A stretch of DNA of 22,158 bases from a virus: IMG/VR virus record IMGVR_UViG_3300048905_000094, positions 1 through 22,158 of that record; one strand, written 5' to 3'. Position 1 is the first letter of the stretch; each line of letters begins with the position of its first letter. The notes under the pieces are model-generated. The model saw only the letters and a list, made by a program, of their open reading frames with translations. It was not told the DNA's origin and did not search any database. Below, piece after piece: positions 5,965 to 12,070 of this stretch. The translations under genes were made by a program, and so were the position numbers.

Positions 5965-6692
5965 AATACAACCTTATGGATGCTAAAAACCTTATCCATG
6001 GGGAATTCAAGCTCATGTCCTTCGCCATCGGCGGGATTGTACTGGTACAGTCTGAGGACTTGAGAGTTCTGGCTTTCGTATCGCTTAATGTAGCTGAAGA
6101 CCTCGCCGCTCTCATCGTCGCCGAGTATCTGCACAATAACGTCGTCGCCTTTGCGATAGCGAGCATTGGGGTTTACCCACGCCGTTTCGCCATGAAAGAA
6201 CCTCGGCTCTCCGGAGGTGCCTTGTACTTGGACCGCGTAAGCTCCCTCGACTCCTTCGAGGCCGGGCGGGCAGAAGACCCGCGCTATGTCTTGCCCGTTC
6301 ATTATGAAGCGGCCGTTTGCGCCTGCAGAAATCTGGCCGCGCAAAGGAATTGATGTGTCTCCGGGAAATGCCTGCCACTTAGGCGGGAAGCTAGCATTTG
6401 GTGATGGGCGAGATTGCGCCGGCATCGCCGTTGAATGATCTTGCCGGTCGGAAATCCAGCTAGCCATTTCCTCGTAGCCCGGCGGCAATTCGTTGAAGAA
6501 TTTGGCGATCCCGTGGAGTTCTTCCAAGGCGATCCTGCGAGGCTCTTTTCCAGCCTCCAAGTTCTTCATGCGCGTGATTTGCGTCGGGCTGACACCCAGG
6601 GTGCGCGCGAGCGCACTTGCAGTGCCGTGTGGCGCGGCATCCAACTTGTTGGTCAACCAGCGTTTGATTTCGTGTTGCGGGTCTAGCATCAT
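5949..6692 (-). CDS. CI/LexA-type phage repressor (S24 peptidase)
   Basis: A 247-residue lysogeny repressor. The N-terminal helix-turn-helix spans about residues 22-66 (TASALARTLGVSPTQITRMK), and the C-terminal S24 self-cleavage domain about residues 110-245. Likely cleavage is at Ala123-Gly124 (ISAGANG); catalytic Ser160 lies in GTSGEPRF and Lys203 in FSYIKRY. The usual GDSMEPRF has become GTSGEPRF: the serine is kept but the following Met is Gly. RecA-stimulated autocleavage on DNA damage is the expected induction route. The frame is open to 6797, but that extension crosses the promoter and operators, so I chose the double ATG at 6692/6689; the ribosome site there is weak. It is divergent from the Cro-like gene. 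Confidence 0.9.
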   Translation of the reverse strand: MMLDPQHEIKRWLTNKLDAAPHGTASALARTLGVSPTQITRMKNLEAGKEPRRIALEELHGIAKFFNELPPGYEEMASWISDRQDHSTAMPAQSRPSPNASFPPKWQAFPGDTSIPLRGQISAGANGRFIMNGQDIARVFCPPGLEGVEGAYAVQVQGTSGEPRFFHGETAWVNPNARYRKGDDVIVQILGDDESGEVFSYIKRYESQNSQVLRLYQYNPADGEGHELEFPMDKVFSIHKVVFHAML

Positions 6693-6746
6693 TTGACTTT
6701 CGCGTAATCCGCAAAAAAATCCATCGCGAAAAACGCCATGGTGCGG

Positions 6747-6776
6747 TTGACAAAAAGTAGCGATAATCGCAAAGAT
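6747..6776 (+). promoter_or_regulatory. Predicted rightward early promoter (PR-like)
   Basis: -35 TTGACA (6747-6752) is a perfect consensus; an 18-base spacer leads to -10 AAAGAT (6771-6776). The operator GCGATAATCGC occupies the last 11 bases of the spacer, exactly as in the leftward promoter. Transcription would start about 7 bases after the -10, at or next to the ATG at 6783. Confidence 0.65.
6760..6770. promoter_or_regulatory. Operator GCGATAATCGC (right)
   Basis: Identical in all 11 bases to the operator at 5515-5525 and likewise abutting the -10 box. Repressor binding here would silence the rightward early operon. Confidence 0.7.
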
Positions 6777-6782
6777 CGCGAT
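6775..6782. promoter_or_regulatory. Operator core ATCGCGAT over the start site
   Basis: A perfect 8-bp palindrome overlapping the end of the -10 and the base before the ATG. It matches the core of the 14-bp palindrome at 5552-5565. A further ATCGCGA lies at 6723-6729 on the repressor side, so three sites may line this switch. Confidence 0.5.
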
Positions 6783-7025
6783 ATGAGCGAAAAACACCTA
6801 GATCCGGCAAAGTCTGTCATTGCCAAAATTGGGATTGGCGAAGTGTCTGCCATCACTGGCAAGCACATTTCGCGTGTTTACCGCTGGATGTATCCAAGGC
6901 ATCGCGGCGGCACGGGTGGAATTATTCCGCAGGCTGATGCGTTTCGTTTGCTTGCCCATGCAAGGGCAACCGGCCTCGATCTCAAGCCGGATGACTTCTT
7001 TTCGTTTGCGGAGGCCGCAGAATGA
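6783..7025 (+). CDS. Cro-like DNA-binding protein
   Basis: An 80-residue protein (MSEKHLDPAKSVIAKIGIGE...). A helix-turn-helix is visible at IGEVSAITGKHISRVYRWMYP, followed by the GGTGGIIPQADAFRLLAHARATGLDL pattern that I associate with Cro-type proteins of alphaproteobacterial prophages. It would bind the operators around 6760-6782 and oppose the repressor, which is divergently transcribed. The frame is open to an ATG at 6738, but that would place coding sequence across the promoter. The ATG at 6783 has no ribosome site and coincides with the predicted transcription start, so the mRNA is probably leaderless. Its stop overlaps a possible 40-residue frame by ATGA. Confidence 0.75.
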   Translation: MSEKHLDPAKSVIAKIGIGEVSAITGKHISRVYRWMYPRHRGGTGGIIPQADAFRLLAHARATGLDLKPDDFFSFAEAAE

Positions 7026-7144
7026 CCGGCCTCGCTCATCTTTTGCGCGGCCAATCCTCCCGGCCCGCTGCACCCCGCGCCGTGGCGCTTTCTTGTCTGC
7101 CGCCCGGCGCGGGGATTTCTCGTTTTGCATGTGGGCCTCCGTAG
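7022..7144 (+). CDS. Possible 40-residue coupled ORF
   Basis: An ATGA overlap with the stop of the Cro-like gene opens a 40-codon frame beginning MTGLAHLLRGQSS and ending FACGPP. GGAGG lies 8 bases upstream of the ATG, inside the preceding gene. The ATGA coupling is the same device used by most genes in this operon. The product is rich in Pro, Ala and Arg and shows no motif, so this may be a chance frame. Confidence 0.3.
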   Translation: MTGLAHLLRGQSSRPAAPRAVALSCLPPGAGISRFACGPP

Positions 7145-7178
7145 CTTCGTAACGCCCTGAATTTCTCATCTTCGATCA

Positions 7179-7223
7179 TTTCCCACCACGGGAAAAACAC
7201 CGGGAATTTCCCGGTGCGGGAAA
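7179..7223. promoter_or_regulatory. Cluster of GGGAAA/TTTCCC inverted repeats
   Basis: TTTCCC-ACCAC-GGGAAA (7179-7195) is followed by the palindrome with arms CACCGGGAA and TTCCCGGTG (7198-7216, one central base) and by a further GGGAAA (7218-7223). The array ends 11 bases before the ATG at 7235. It looks like a multi-site operator or an RNA fold controlling the next gene. The binding protein is unknown; the repressor sites at the early promoters are a different word. Confidence 0.55.
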
Positions 7224-7234
7224 GGTTTTGTCTC

Positions 7235-7732
7235 ATGAATCAAACTGCATGGTTCCACCGCATCAAGGCGGCACAGCGCGATCTCATCCGACTTGTCGGC
7301 GGCATCGAGCGGGCTGCGGAAATCTCTTCGATTTCGAAAAGTCACATCGGGCGCATGAACAATGCGACGGACCCGGAAATGATGCCGTTGCACGCGGTCT
7401 ACGCCCTGGAATCCGATTGCGGCGTGCAGGTCGTCACTTCGGCGATGGCGGAGCTGCACGGCAAGCGGTTGGTCGAGCCGGAAAGCGAGCGCGGGGCCGA
7501 TCACTGCCTTATCGCCGCCTATTCCGACATGGTGCGCAAGGCCGGCGACCTGATTTCGGGCGGGGCAGTTGCGATTGCCGATCTCATGGTGACGCCAGCG
7601 GAAGCGACCAAGATGGACCGGGACGCGGCGGAACTGGAAATCGGGATTGCGGCGCTCCGCAAGGCGCTCGCCAACGTGAAAGCACGCGGCGGGCAGAGGG
7701 TCGGCCTCCATGCGGTTGGAGGCGGACAATGA
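7235..7732 (+). CDS. Phage regulatory-type protein (165 aa)
   Basis: A 165-residue protein beginning MNQTAWFHRIKAAQRDLIRLVGG. Residues about 22-60 look like a helix-turn-helix (GGIERAAEISSISKSHIGRMNN), and MPLHAVYALESDCGVQVVTSAMAEL follows. It occupies the place of a CII-type or early regulator, second in the rightward operon, and resembles short regulators seen there in other alphaproteobacterial phages. The C-terminal half is helical with no motif. An upstream GTG (7214) lies inside the palindrome and is less likely than the ATG at 7235, which follows AAAGG by 9 bases. It overlaps the next gene by ATGA. The DNA-binding role is likely; the specific regulatory role is inference. Confidence 0.7.
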   Translation: MNQTAWFHRIKAAQRDLIRLVGGIERAAEISSISKSHIGRMNNATDPEMMPLHAVYALESDCGVQVVTSAMAELHGKRLVEPESERGADHCLIAAYSDMVRKAGDLISGGAVAIADLMVTPAEATKMDRDAAELEIGIAALRKALANVKARGGQRVGLHAVGGGQ

Positions 7733-7977
7733 AGCCTCAAACCGATCCCGCCATTGATGAATTGATGTCCCGCCCCTTGTCCGAACGTGCAAGGGGTTTT
7801 CTGCGTGAAGTGCAGTTTGCCGGGGGACGCGTCGAGATCGCAACCGGCCTTGGCCGTCGCTTGCTCGCTTTGGAGTGCCGCCGCTGCGGCTATGTCCATA
7901 TCTCCCAAGACGAACGAACAGCAAAACTGACCGGCCTCGGGCAAGCCTACCTCGATCGATTGATGAGGGCGAACTAA
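7729..7977 (+). CDS. Small phage protein with CxxC pair (82 aa)
   Basis: An 82-residue protein of unknown function. It begins MKPQTDPAIDELMSRPLSERARGFL; near residues 53-58 is a C-R-R-C-G-Y knuckle, and the end (LTGLGQAYLDRLMRAN) is helical. With only one cysteine pair it could bind half a zinc site, or bind as a dimer. The ATG at 7729 sits in an ATGA overlap with the preceding gene and has GGAGG six bases or so upstream, so translation is coupled. Its stop TAA shares a base with the ATG of the methyltransferase gene (TAATG). Confidence 0.7.
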   Translation: MKPQTDPAIDELMSRPLSERARGFLREVQFAGGRVEIATGLGRRLLALECRRCGYVHISQDERTAKLTGLGQAYLDRLMRAN

Positions 7978-9374
7978 TGCCCGTCTATCAATCCGTAAAA
8001 CTCCCCAAGCCCGGTCCGAACGCGCTAGCGCTCATCACGACAGCGGTAAGCGAAGGCGTCGTAAAGGCGACAGAGCCAAGACATGTGACGGCGGCAAACA
8101 ATGCCGTTGGTAACGGTTATCTGAAACGCGACAAGCAAGACGCGAAAACCTACTATCCGACCGAGCGCGCCCGCGAAGTGCTGGCGATGCTGCAAGGCAT
8201 AGCGGAACCGGGCGACTTGCCCATTTCTGCGGATATCCCTCAAAATCTGCCGGATATCCTGCCCGCCTCCGACGCCTCCGGACTGGTCGCAACCGTCGAG
8301 CGGGCGCGGGCGTTGCTGGACGAGGGCGATATCGTCAACGCTCGTATCGTCGCCTCGGTTGCATATGCCACGGCCAAGACGGCGGCGCAATTCGCCGAAC
8401 AGATCGGCGCGACGGAAAAGCTGATAGCCAAGGCGCGGCGGATGCAGGCCGACGCACTGCTGATCGAAGCCCGCGCGAAAATCCTGATCGCGGACAAGTG
8501 GGATGAGGCGCAGGCTTCGGGTAAGGCGTCAAAAGGCGGTCGGCCCAAAACCGTTTCCGATGGAAACAGTTTTACGTCGGAGGAAACCGGCCTTTCCCGC
8601 AAGGAAATCCACGAAGCGCGCAAACTGGCAGCGGCGGAACATCGCGAGCCGGGCATTGTCGAGCGTGCAATTCAGGCGCGGCTTTCTGCCGGGCTTGGGC
8701 CGACCCGCGCCAATCTTCGGGCGGCGGTGGGCACGGCGAGCGCCTCGAAAGAGGCGCGTGGACAGAACCTTTATGAAACTCCGCCGGAAGCGATGCATAC
8801 GCTTCTCGCCCTCGAAACCTTTTCCGCCACGGTTCTTGAGCCGGCCTGCGGTCGCGCGGCGATTGCTCGTATGCTTGAGCGGGCTGGCTACAGTGTCGTT
8901 CTCGCCGATCTGGTCGATTACGGCACTGCGGACCAGCACGGCGAATTGCAGGCGGTGCAAGACTTCCTGACTTCGCAGCCGGCGGAACATGGATCTTACG
9001 ATATCGTGACGAATCCGCCCTATGGCGAGGTTCTAAATGGGTTTGTCGCCCATGCCCTGCGGGTATTCCGTCCCCGCAAGATGGCCTTGCTGCTCAATCT
9101 CAATTTCCTGTGCGGCTTCGCGGACGATGACCGCAATTTCGTCATGGACGATTGCCCGCCGGCTCGCGTCCACGTTTTCGCACGGCGGCTTCCGATGATG
9201 CATCGCGACGGGTGGGATGGCGAGAAAGCCAGCAGCCGCATGAATACCGCGTGGTTCGTTTGGGAGCTGCGAGACGACGGCACCTATGGCGACAGCACCA
9301 CCATTCGCCGGGTGGACTGGAAAGACTACATGCCCGCCGAAACCGCGCCTGCGGTGGAAAGCGAGGCTGCATGA
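7977..9374 (+). CDS. DNA N6-adenine methyltransferase with long N-terminal region
   Basis: A 465-residue protein in two halves. Residues about 265-430 are a class I SAM-dependent methyltransferase: YETPPEAMHTLL leads in, motif I is LEPACG (287-292), and the catalytic NPPY (346-349, in DIVTNPPYGEV) is diagnostic for amino-methylation, most likely of adenine N6 in DNA. Residues 1-260 are helical, with GLSRKEIHEARKLAAAEHREPGIVERAI (205-232) resembling ParB-type regulator regions and an Arg/Lys-rich linker SKGGRPKTVS. This may give DNA targeting. Phages use such enzymes to evade restriction or time replication and packaging. The start ATG is in TAATG and is preceded by GAGGG. No partner endonuclease is seen nearby, so it is an orphan methyltransferase. 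Confidence 0.85.
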   Translation: MPVYQSVKLPKPGPNALALITTAVSEGVVKATEPRHVTAANNAVGNGYLKRDKQDAKTYYPTERAREVLAMLQGIAEPGDLPISADIPQNLPDILPASDASGLVATVERARALLDEGDIVNARIVASVAYATAKTAAQFAEQIGATEKLIAKARRMQADALLIEARAKILIADKWDEAQASGKASKGGRPKTVSDGNSFTSEETGLSRKEIHEARKLAAAEHREPGIVERAIQARLSAGLGPTRANLRAAVGTASASKEARGQNLYETPPEAMHTLLALETFSATVLEPACGRAAIARMLERAGYSVVLADLVDYGTADQHGELQAVQDFLTSQPAEHGSYDIVTNPPYGEVLNGFVAHALRVFRPRKMALLLNLNFLCGFADDDRNFVMDDCPPARVHVFARRLPMMHRDGWDGEKASSRMNTAWFVWELRDDGTYGDSTTIRRVDWKDYMPAETAPAVESEAA

Positions 9375-9919
9375 CGACGCCAGCCCAAGCCGCACGCGAA
9401 AGCGAGAAAGCGCGCGTTTCCAGATTGACCGGTATCGTGGATCTTTGCCAAGGCGACCGATGGTCCATCGACACCGATGGCGGGATGACGCGCATCGTTG
9501 TTCGGCGCGCGACAGGCGAGCAAGCTGTGCTTTGCACGATGCACGCCGATGCCCTTCCCGAAGATATTGAGCTTATCAGCGGCGCACTTGAAAACGTGGT
9601 GCTGTTTTTAGAGCTTCGTCGCCGTGCAGTCGTCGCGTTGCGGCAAAGCCAGCCTCAAAGGGAAGTACCGCGCCAGTTGCGCGACGGCGATTTCGCGGCG
9701 AATGCGGCCATGCTCTGCGCCGAAAAGCCGTTCCATCGCTTTCTTGAACGTCGGGACAGCAGCCGGGCAATCCACAACAAAGACCATGCCGATACCGTGC
9801 TGAAAAAGCTGCTCGGCATTTCCAGCAAAACACAGATCAACACCGAAGCGCGCGCGCAGATGGCCTTTCTGGACCTGCGCGCGGATTTCGAGGTGTGGAA
9901 ACAGGGCAGGGGCCAATGA
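9371..9919 (+). CDS. Phage protein of unknown function (182 aa)
   Basis: A 182-residue protein that I do not recognise. The first 90 residues seem alpha/beta (VSRLTGIVDLCQGDRWSIDTDGG, then TRIVVRRATGEQAVLCTMHADALPEDIELI). The second half is helical and basic: FLELRRRAVVALRQSQ, then AAMLCAEKPFHRFLERRDSS and DHADTVLKKLLGISSKTQINTEARA. The last block could be a small nucleic-acid-binding or adaptor module. It starts at an ATGA overlap with the methyltransferase gene and ends in an ATGA overlap with the next, so its production is tied to both. Position among replication and modification genes suggests a role in DNA metabolism, without direct evidence. Confidence 0.7.
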   Translation: MTTPAQAARESEKARVSRLTGIVDLCQGDRWSIDTDGGMTRIVVRRATGEQAVLCTMHADALPEDIELISGALENVVLFLELRRRAVVALRQSQPQREVPRQLRDGDFAANAAMLCAEKPFHRFLERRDSSRAIHNKDHADTVLKKLLGISSKTQINTEARAQMAFLDLRADFEVWKQGRGQ

Positions 9920-10560
9920 GCGAGCGCGATTTTCCAGAAGAGTCCATTTCCTACGGCGACAAGTCCACCAAGGCGATGAAGATCGTGTGCGCCTGCTGCA
10001 ACGCGGTCGCCTACTTCCCCTTTCAGACAGGGGCAAACCGAAAGCCGCCGGTTGCGGCAATTCAGCATTTTCAGAACAAGGGATGGGTGGTCGGCAACGG
10101 CCCGCGCAAGGATTTTTGCCCGCTCCACGCCAGCCCGGCCAAACGTAAAGGAACGACAGTCGTGGCTAACATTTCCGCTTCGTCCAGTGCCGAAAAGCCG
10201 CGCGAGATGACGCGCGAGGATCGCCGGATCATTAACGACAAGCTGGATGCGGTCTATGCCAAGGATGCTTACAAAGCGCCCTGGACTGATGCCGCCGTTG
10301 CCAAGGATTTGGGCGTACCGCGCGATTGGGTCGCACAAGTTCGCGAACATTTCTTCGGGCCGGCAGCATCCAATCCGCTGTTTGATGAAATGCTTGCCGG
10401 CATGGCGCAAATCGAGGCTGCGTTCAAGGGCTACGCCGAACTCTGCTCCGCCGCCGAAAAGGCCGCAGAAGCGCAAAGGCTCGCCCATACCGATCTGTGC
10501 AAGCAGATGGACGCCTATCGCGCCGTAGCGCGCAGGGTTGAGCGCGAGGTGGGGCGATGA
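9916..10560 (+). CDS. Zinc-knuckle phage protein (214 aa)
   Basis: A 214-residue protein. The N-terminal part carries C-A-C-C near residues 25-28 and FCPLH near 66-70, consistent with a treble-clef-like zinc site built from three or four Cys/His. After a Ser/Lys-rich linker (about 78-95), REMTREDRRIINDKLDAVYAKDAYKAPWTDAAVAKDLGVPRDWVAQVREHFFGP looks like a helical DNA-binding domain (a helix-turn-helix at DAAVAKDLGVPRDWVAQV). The C-terminus is a long helix that may form a coiled coil. I cannot name the family, but both modules suggest DNA binding. The ATG (9916) lies in an ATGA overlap and has AGGGG upstream; the stop also overlaps the next start by ATGA. Confidence 0.7.
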   Translation: MSERDFPEESISYGDKSTKAMKIVCACCNAVAYFPFQTGANRKPPVAAIQHFQNKGWVVGNGPRKDFCPLHASPAKRKGTTVVANISASSSAEKPREMTREDRRIINDKLDAVYAKDAYKAPWTDAAVAKDLGVPRDWVAQVREHFFGPAASNPLFDEMLAGMAQIEAAFKGYAELCSAAEKAAEAQRLAHTDLCKQMDAYRAVARRVEREVGR

Positions 10561-10850
10561 GCGCGCTTCTCCCTATCGTTGAAGAACTAGCGGATTGCGA
10601 GACTGACGCGCAGCGTGCGGACTGGCTTTTGCGAGTCCCGGCGGGCGTCATTTGCCGCGATTGCAGCGCTATTCGCCGCATTCTGATGGAAGCCCACTTC
10701 ACGTTCGGCTTGCAGGCGTTCGCGGTGGAATATTCGGCCCTGCATGCCACACGTTTGGCGGACGGCGGATTGCCGCAGACGGTCGTTCTCAGTGTGCAGG
10801 CCATTCGCTCGCTTCTGCGCGAAATCGTGCGGAAAGGCGGTGCACAGTGA
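10557..10850 (+). CDS. Small phage protein (97 aa)
   Basis: A 97-residue helical protein of unknown function (MSALLPIVEELADCETDAQRADWLLRVPAGVICRDC...). Three cysteines occur (Cys14, and a C-R-D-C pair near 33-36). The end, SVQAIRSLLREIVRKGG, is a basic amphipathic helix. It is coupled by ATGA to the gene before and by GTGA to the replication-type gene after. Small proteins next to a phage initiator are often helicase loaders or accessory factors, but nothing here proves that. Confidence 0.65.
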   Translation: MSALLPIVEELADCETDAQRADWLLRVPAGVICRDCSAIRRILMEAHFTFGLQAFAVEYSALHATRLADGGLPQTVVLSVQAIRSLLREIVRKGGAQ

Positions 10851-12070
10851 CCAGCGAGGCGACTATTCGGCGCGGCGCGCGAAATGCCCGCTATACCGCC
10901 GTTCCCAATCACGTATTCGAGGATGACCGTCTTTCCATGGAAGCGCGTTGGCTCCTCGGCTACCTGCTATCGAAGCCGGACAACTGGACCGTCGTTATTG
11001 GCGACATCATCAAGAAGGGTGGTTGCGGACGCGACAAGGCCCGTAAGATGATCGCCGAATTGGTCGAGTGCGGCTATGCGGAGCGAGAGCAGTCGCGTGA
11101 AGACGGCAAGTTCGGCGCATCCAATCTGGTTATCTTTGATGAGCCGCGTTCCCCTCCGGTCGCCGACGCGCCGCGCGGGGACAGCGAGAGTGTTGCATTT
11201 CTACCGCAGACTGAAATGCCGTCGCCGGCAAAACCGTCGCCGGTTTTACCGTCGCCGGCAAAATCGGCACATAGTAATAACTCATCTCTAGCAAATACTG
11301 ATTATCAGCAAGAGAGAGATGCGCGCGACGAAGGTTCGGAAGAAAAGCCGGAAGCCGTCGAGCGTGTTTTCCGTCGCTGGTATGCCAGATGGCCGACGCG
11401 GGACAAGGACAGCGAATATGCTGGCCGGAAGGCGTGGCAGAAGCTTTCGCAAGAGCAGCGCGCCGAATGCATCGCCAAGTCTCCGACCTACATCGAGCGT
11501 GCCGAGAAAGCCAAAATCTCGGTTCCATGGGCCGGCGCTTACTTGACCGGGCGCGATTGGGAAAAGCTTGAGGACCCGAAGTCGGACGTTGCGTTGCCTA
11601 CCGTCCATGGCCCTTACACGAGAGCGTGGCACGCCGGGCGTTGCGCCGAGCTGCTCAAGCCCGCCTCGGCCACCATGCCGGCATTGCCGCCGCTCTTGCG
11701 GTCACTGGTGGCGGAAGGTGGCGAAAAGGCCGAAGCGATCCTGCGAGAACGCCGCGCTAAGCATGGCTGGCCGAAGGTCAACACCGTGGACGAACGCGTA
11801 CATGAACGTAAGGGCATGACGGTTGCTCCGAACATGTTCCGTATCTCCGAAGGTTTCGACAGCGTTGGCCGGAATGGCGAGTTGTGCGCGGCATGGGAGC
11901 GGTTCTTTACCAGAACCGGTTTGCCATGGCTGCCGACGCCAGCCGGAAACGTCGAGCGTTTCTTTTTCCCGCCTGTCTCATCCGAAATCACCGACTTGGA
12001 CACGGCGGTTAGTGAGGCGTGGTCTGCATTTGAACGGCAAGTCAACGAGGGAATATCCAATGATGCATAA
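10847..12070 (+). CDS. Winged-helix replication-initiator-like protein
   Basis: A 407-residue protein starting at GTG (10847), in a GTGA overlap and preceded by GGAAAGG. Residues 1-100 form a winged helix-turn-helix of the phage replication/DnaD type: AVPNHVFEDDRLSMEARWLLGYLLSKPDNWTVVIGDIIKKGGCGRDKARKMIAELVECGYAE. A low-complexity linker (about 101-160) contains a thrice-repeated P-S-P motif. The C-terminal half has RVFRRWYARWPTRDKDSE and a run of conserved-looking Trp/Arg residues typical of such proteins. The linker is encoded by three 15-bp direct repeats followed by A/T-rich DNA, like lambda gene O with its internal origin. The function is probably origin binding and helicase recruitment. 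It overlaps the NusG-like gene by 11 bases. Confidence 0.7.
   Translation: MTSEATIRRGARNARYTAVPNHVFEDDRLSMEARWLLGYLLSKPDNWTVVIGDIIKKGGCGRDKARKMIAELVECGYAEREQSREDGKFGASNLVIFDEPRSPPVADAPRGDSESVAFLPQTEMPSPAKPSPVLPSPAKSAHSNNSSLANTDYQQERDARDEGSEEKPEAVERVFRRWYARWPTRDKDSEYAGRKAWQKLSQEQRAECIAKSPTYIERAEKAKISVPWAGAYLTGRDWEKLEDPKSDVALPTVHGPYTRAWHAGRCAELLKPASATMPALPPLLRSLVAEGGEKAEAILRERRAKHGWPKVNTVDERVHERKGMTVAPNMFRISEGFDSVGRNGELCAAWERFFTRTGLPWLPTPAGNVERFFFPPVSSEITDLDTAVSEAWSAFERQVNEGISNDA
11219..11310. repeat. Three 15-bp iterons plus A/T-rich stretch, candidate origin
   Basis: CCGTCGCCGGCAAAA occurs at 11219-11233 and 11249-11263; the middle unit (11234-11248) keeps the first ten bases and ends TTTTA. 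Arms AAAACCG and CGGTTTT between units 1 and 2 can also pair. From about 11268 to 11310 the sequence is clearly A/T-rich for this genome. Repeats inside an initiator gene followed by an easily melted tract are the design of the lambda origin. Confidence 0.45.

Noticed and set aside
6693-6797. Longer repressor start at 6797
   Set aside because: It would translate across the rightward promoter and operators; the added residues are hydrophobic and unlike a repressor N-terminus.
7166-7924. 252-residue minus-strand frame
   Set aside because: It is opposite two coupled plus-strand genes and shows the Arg/His/Gly-rich composition of a GC-rich shadow frame.
11219-11263. Repeats considered as a CRISPR array
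   Set aside because: The three 15-base units are contiguous with no spacers and lie in frame within a protein gene.
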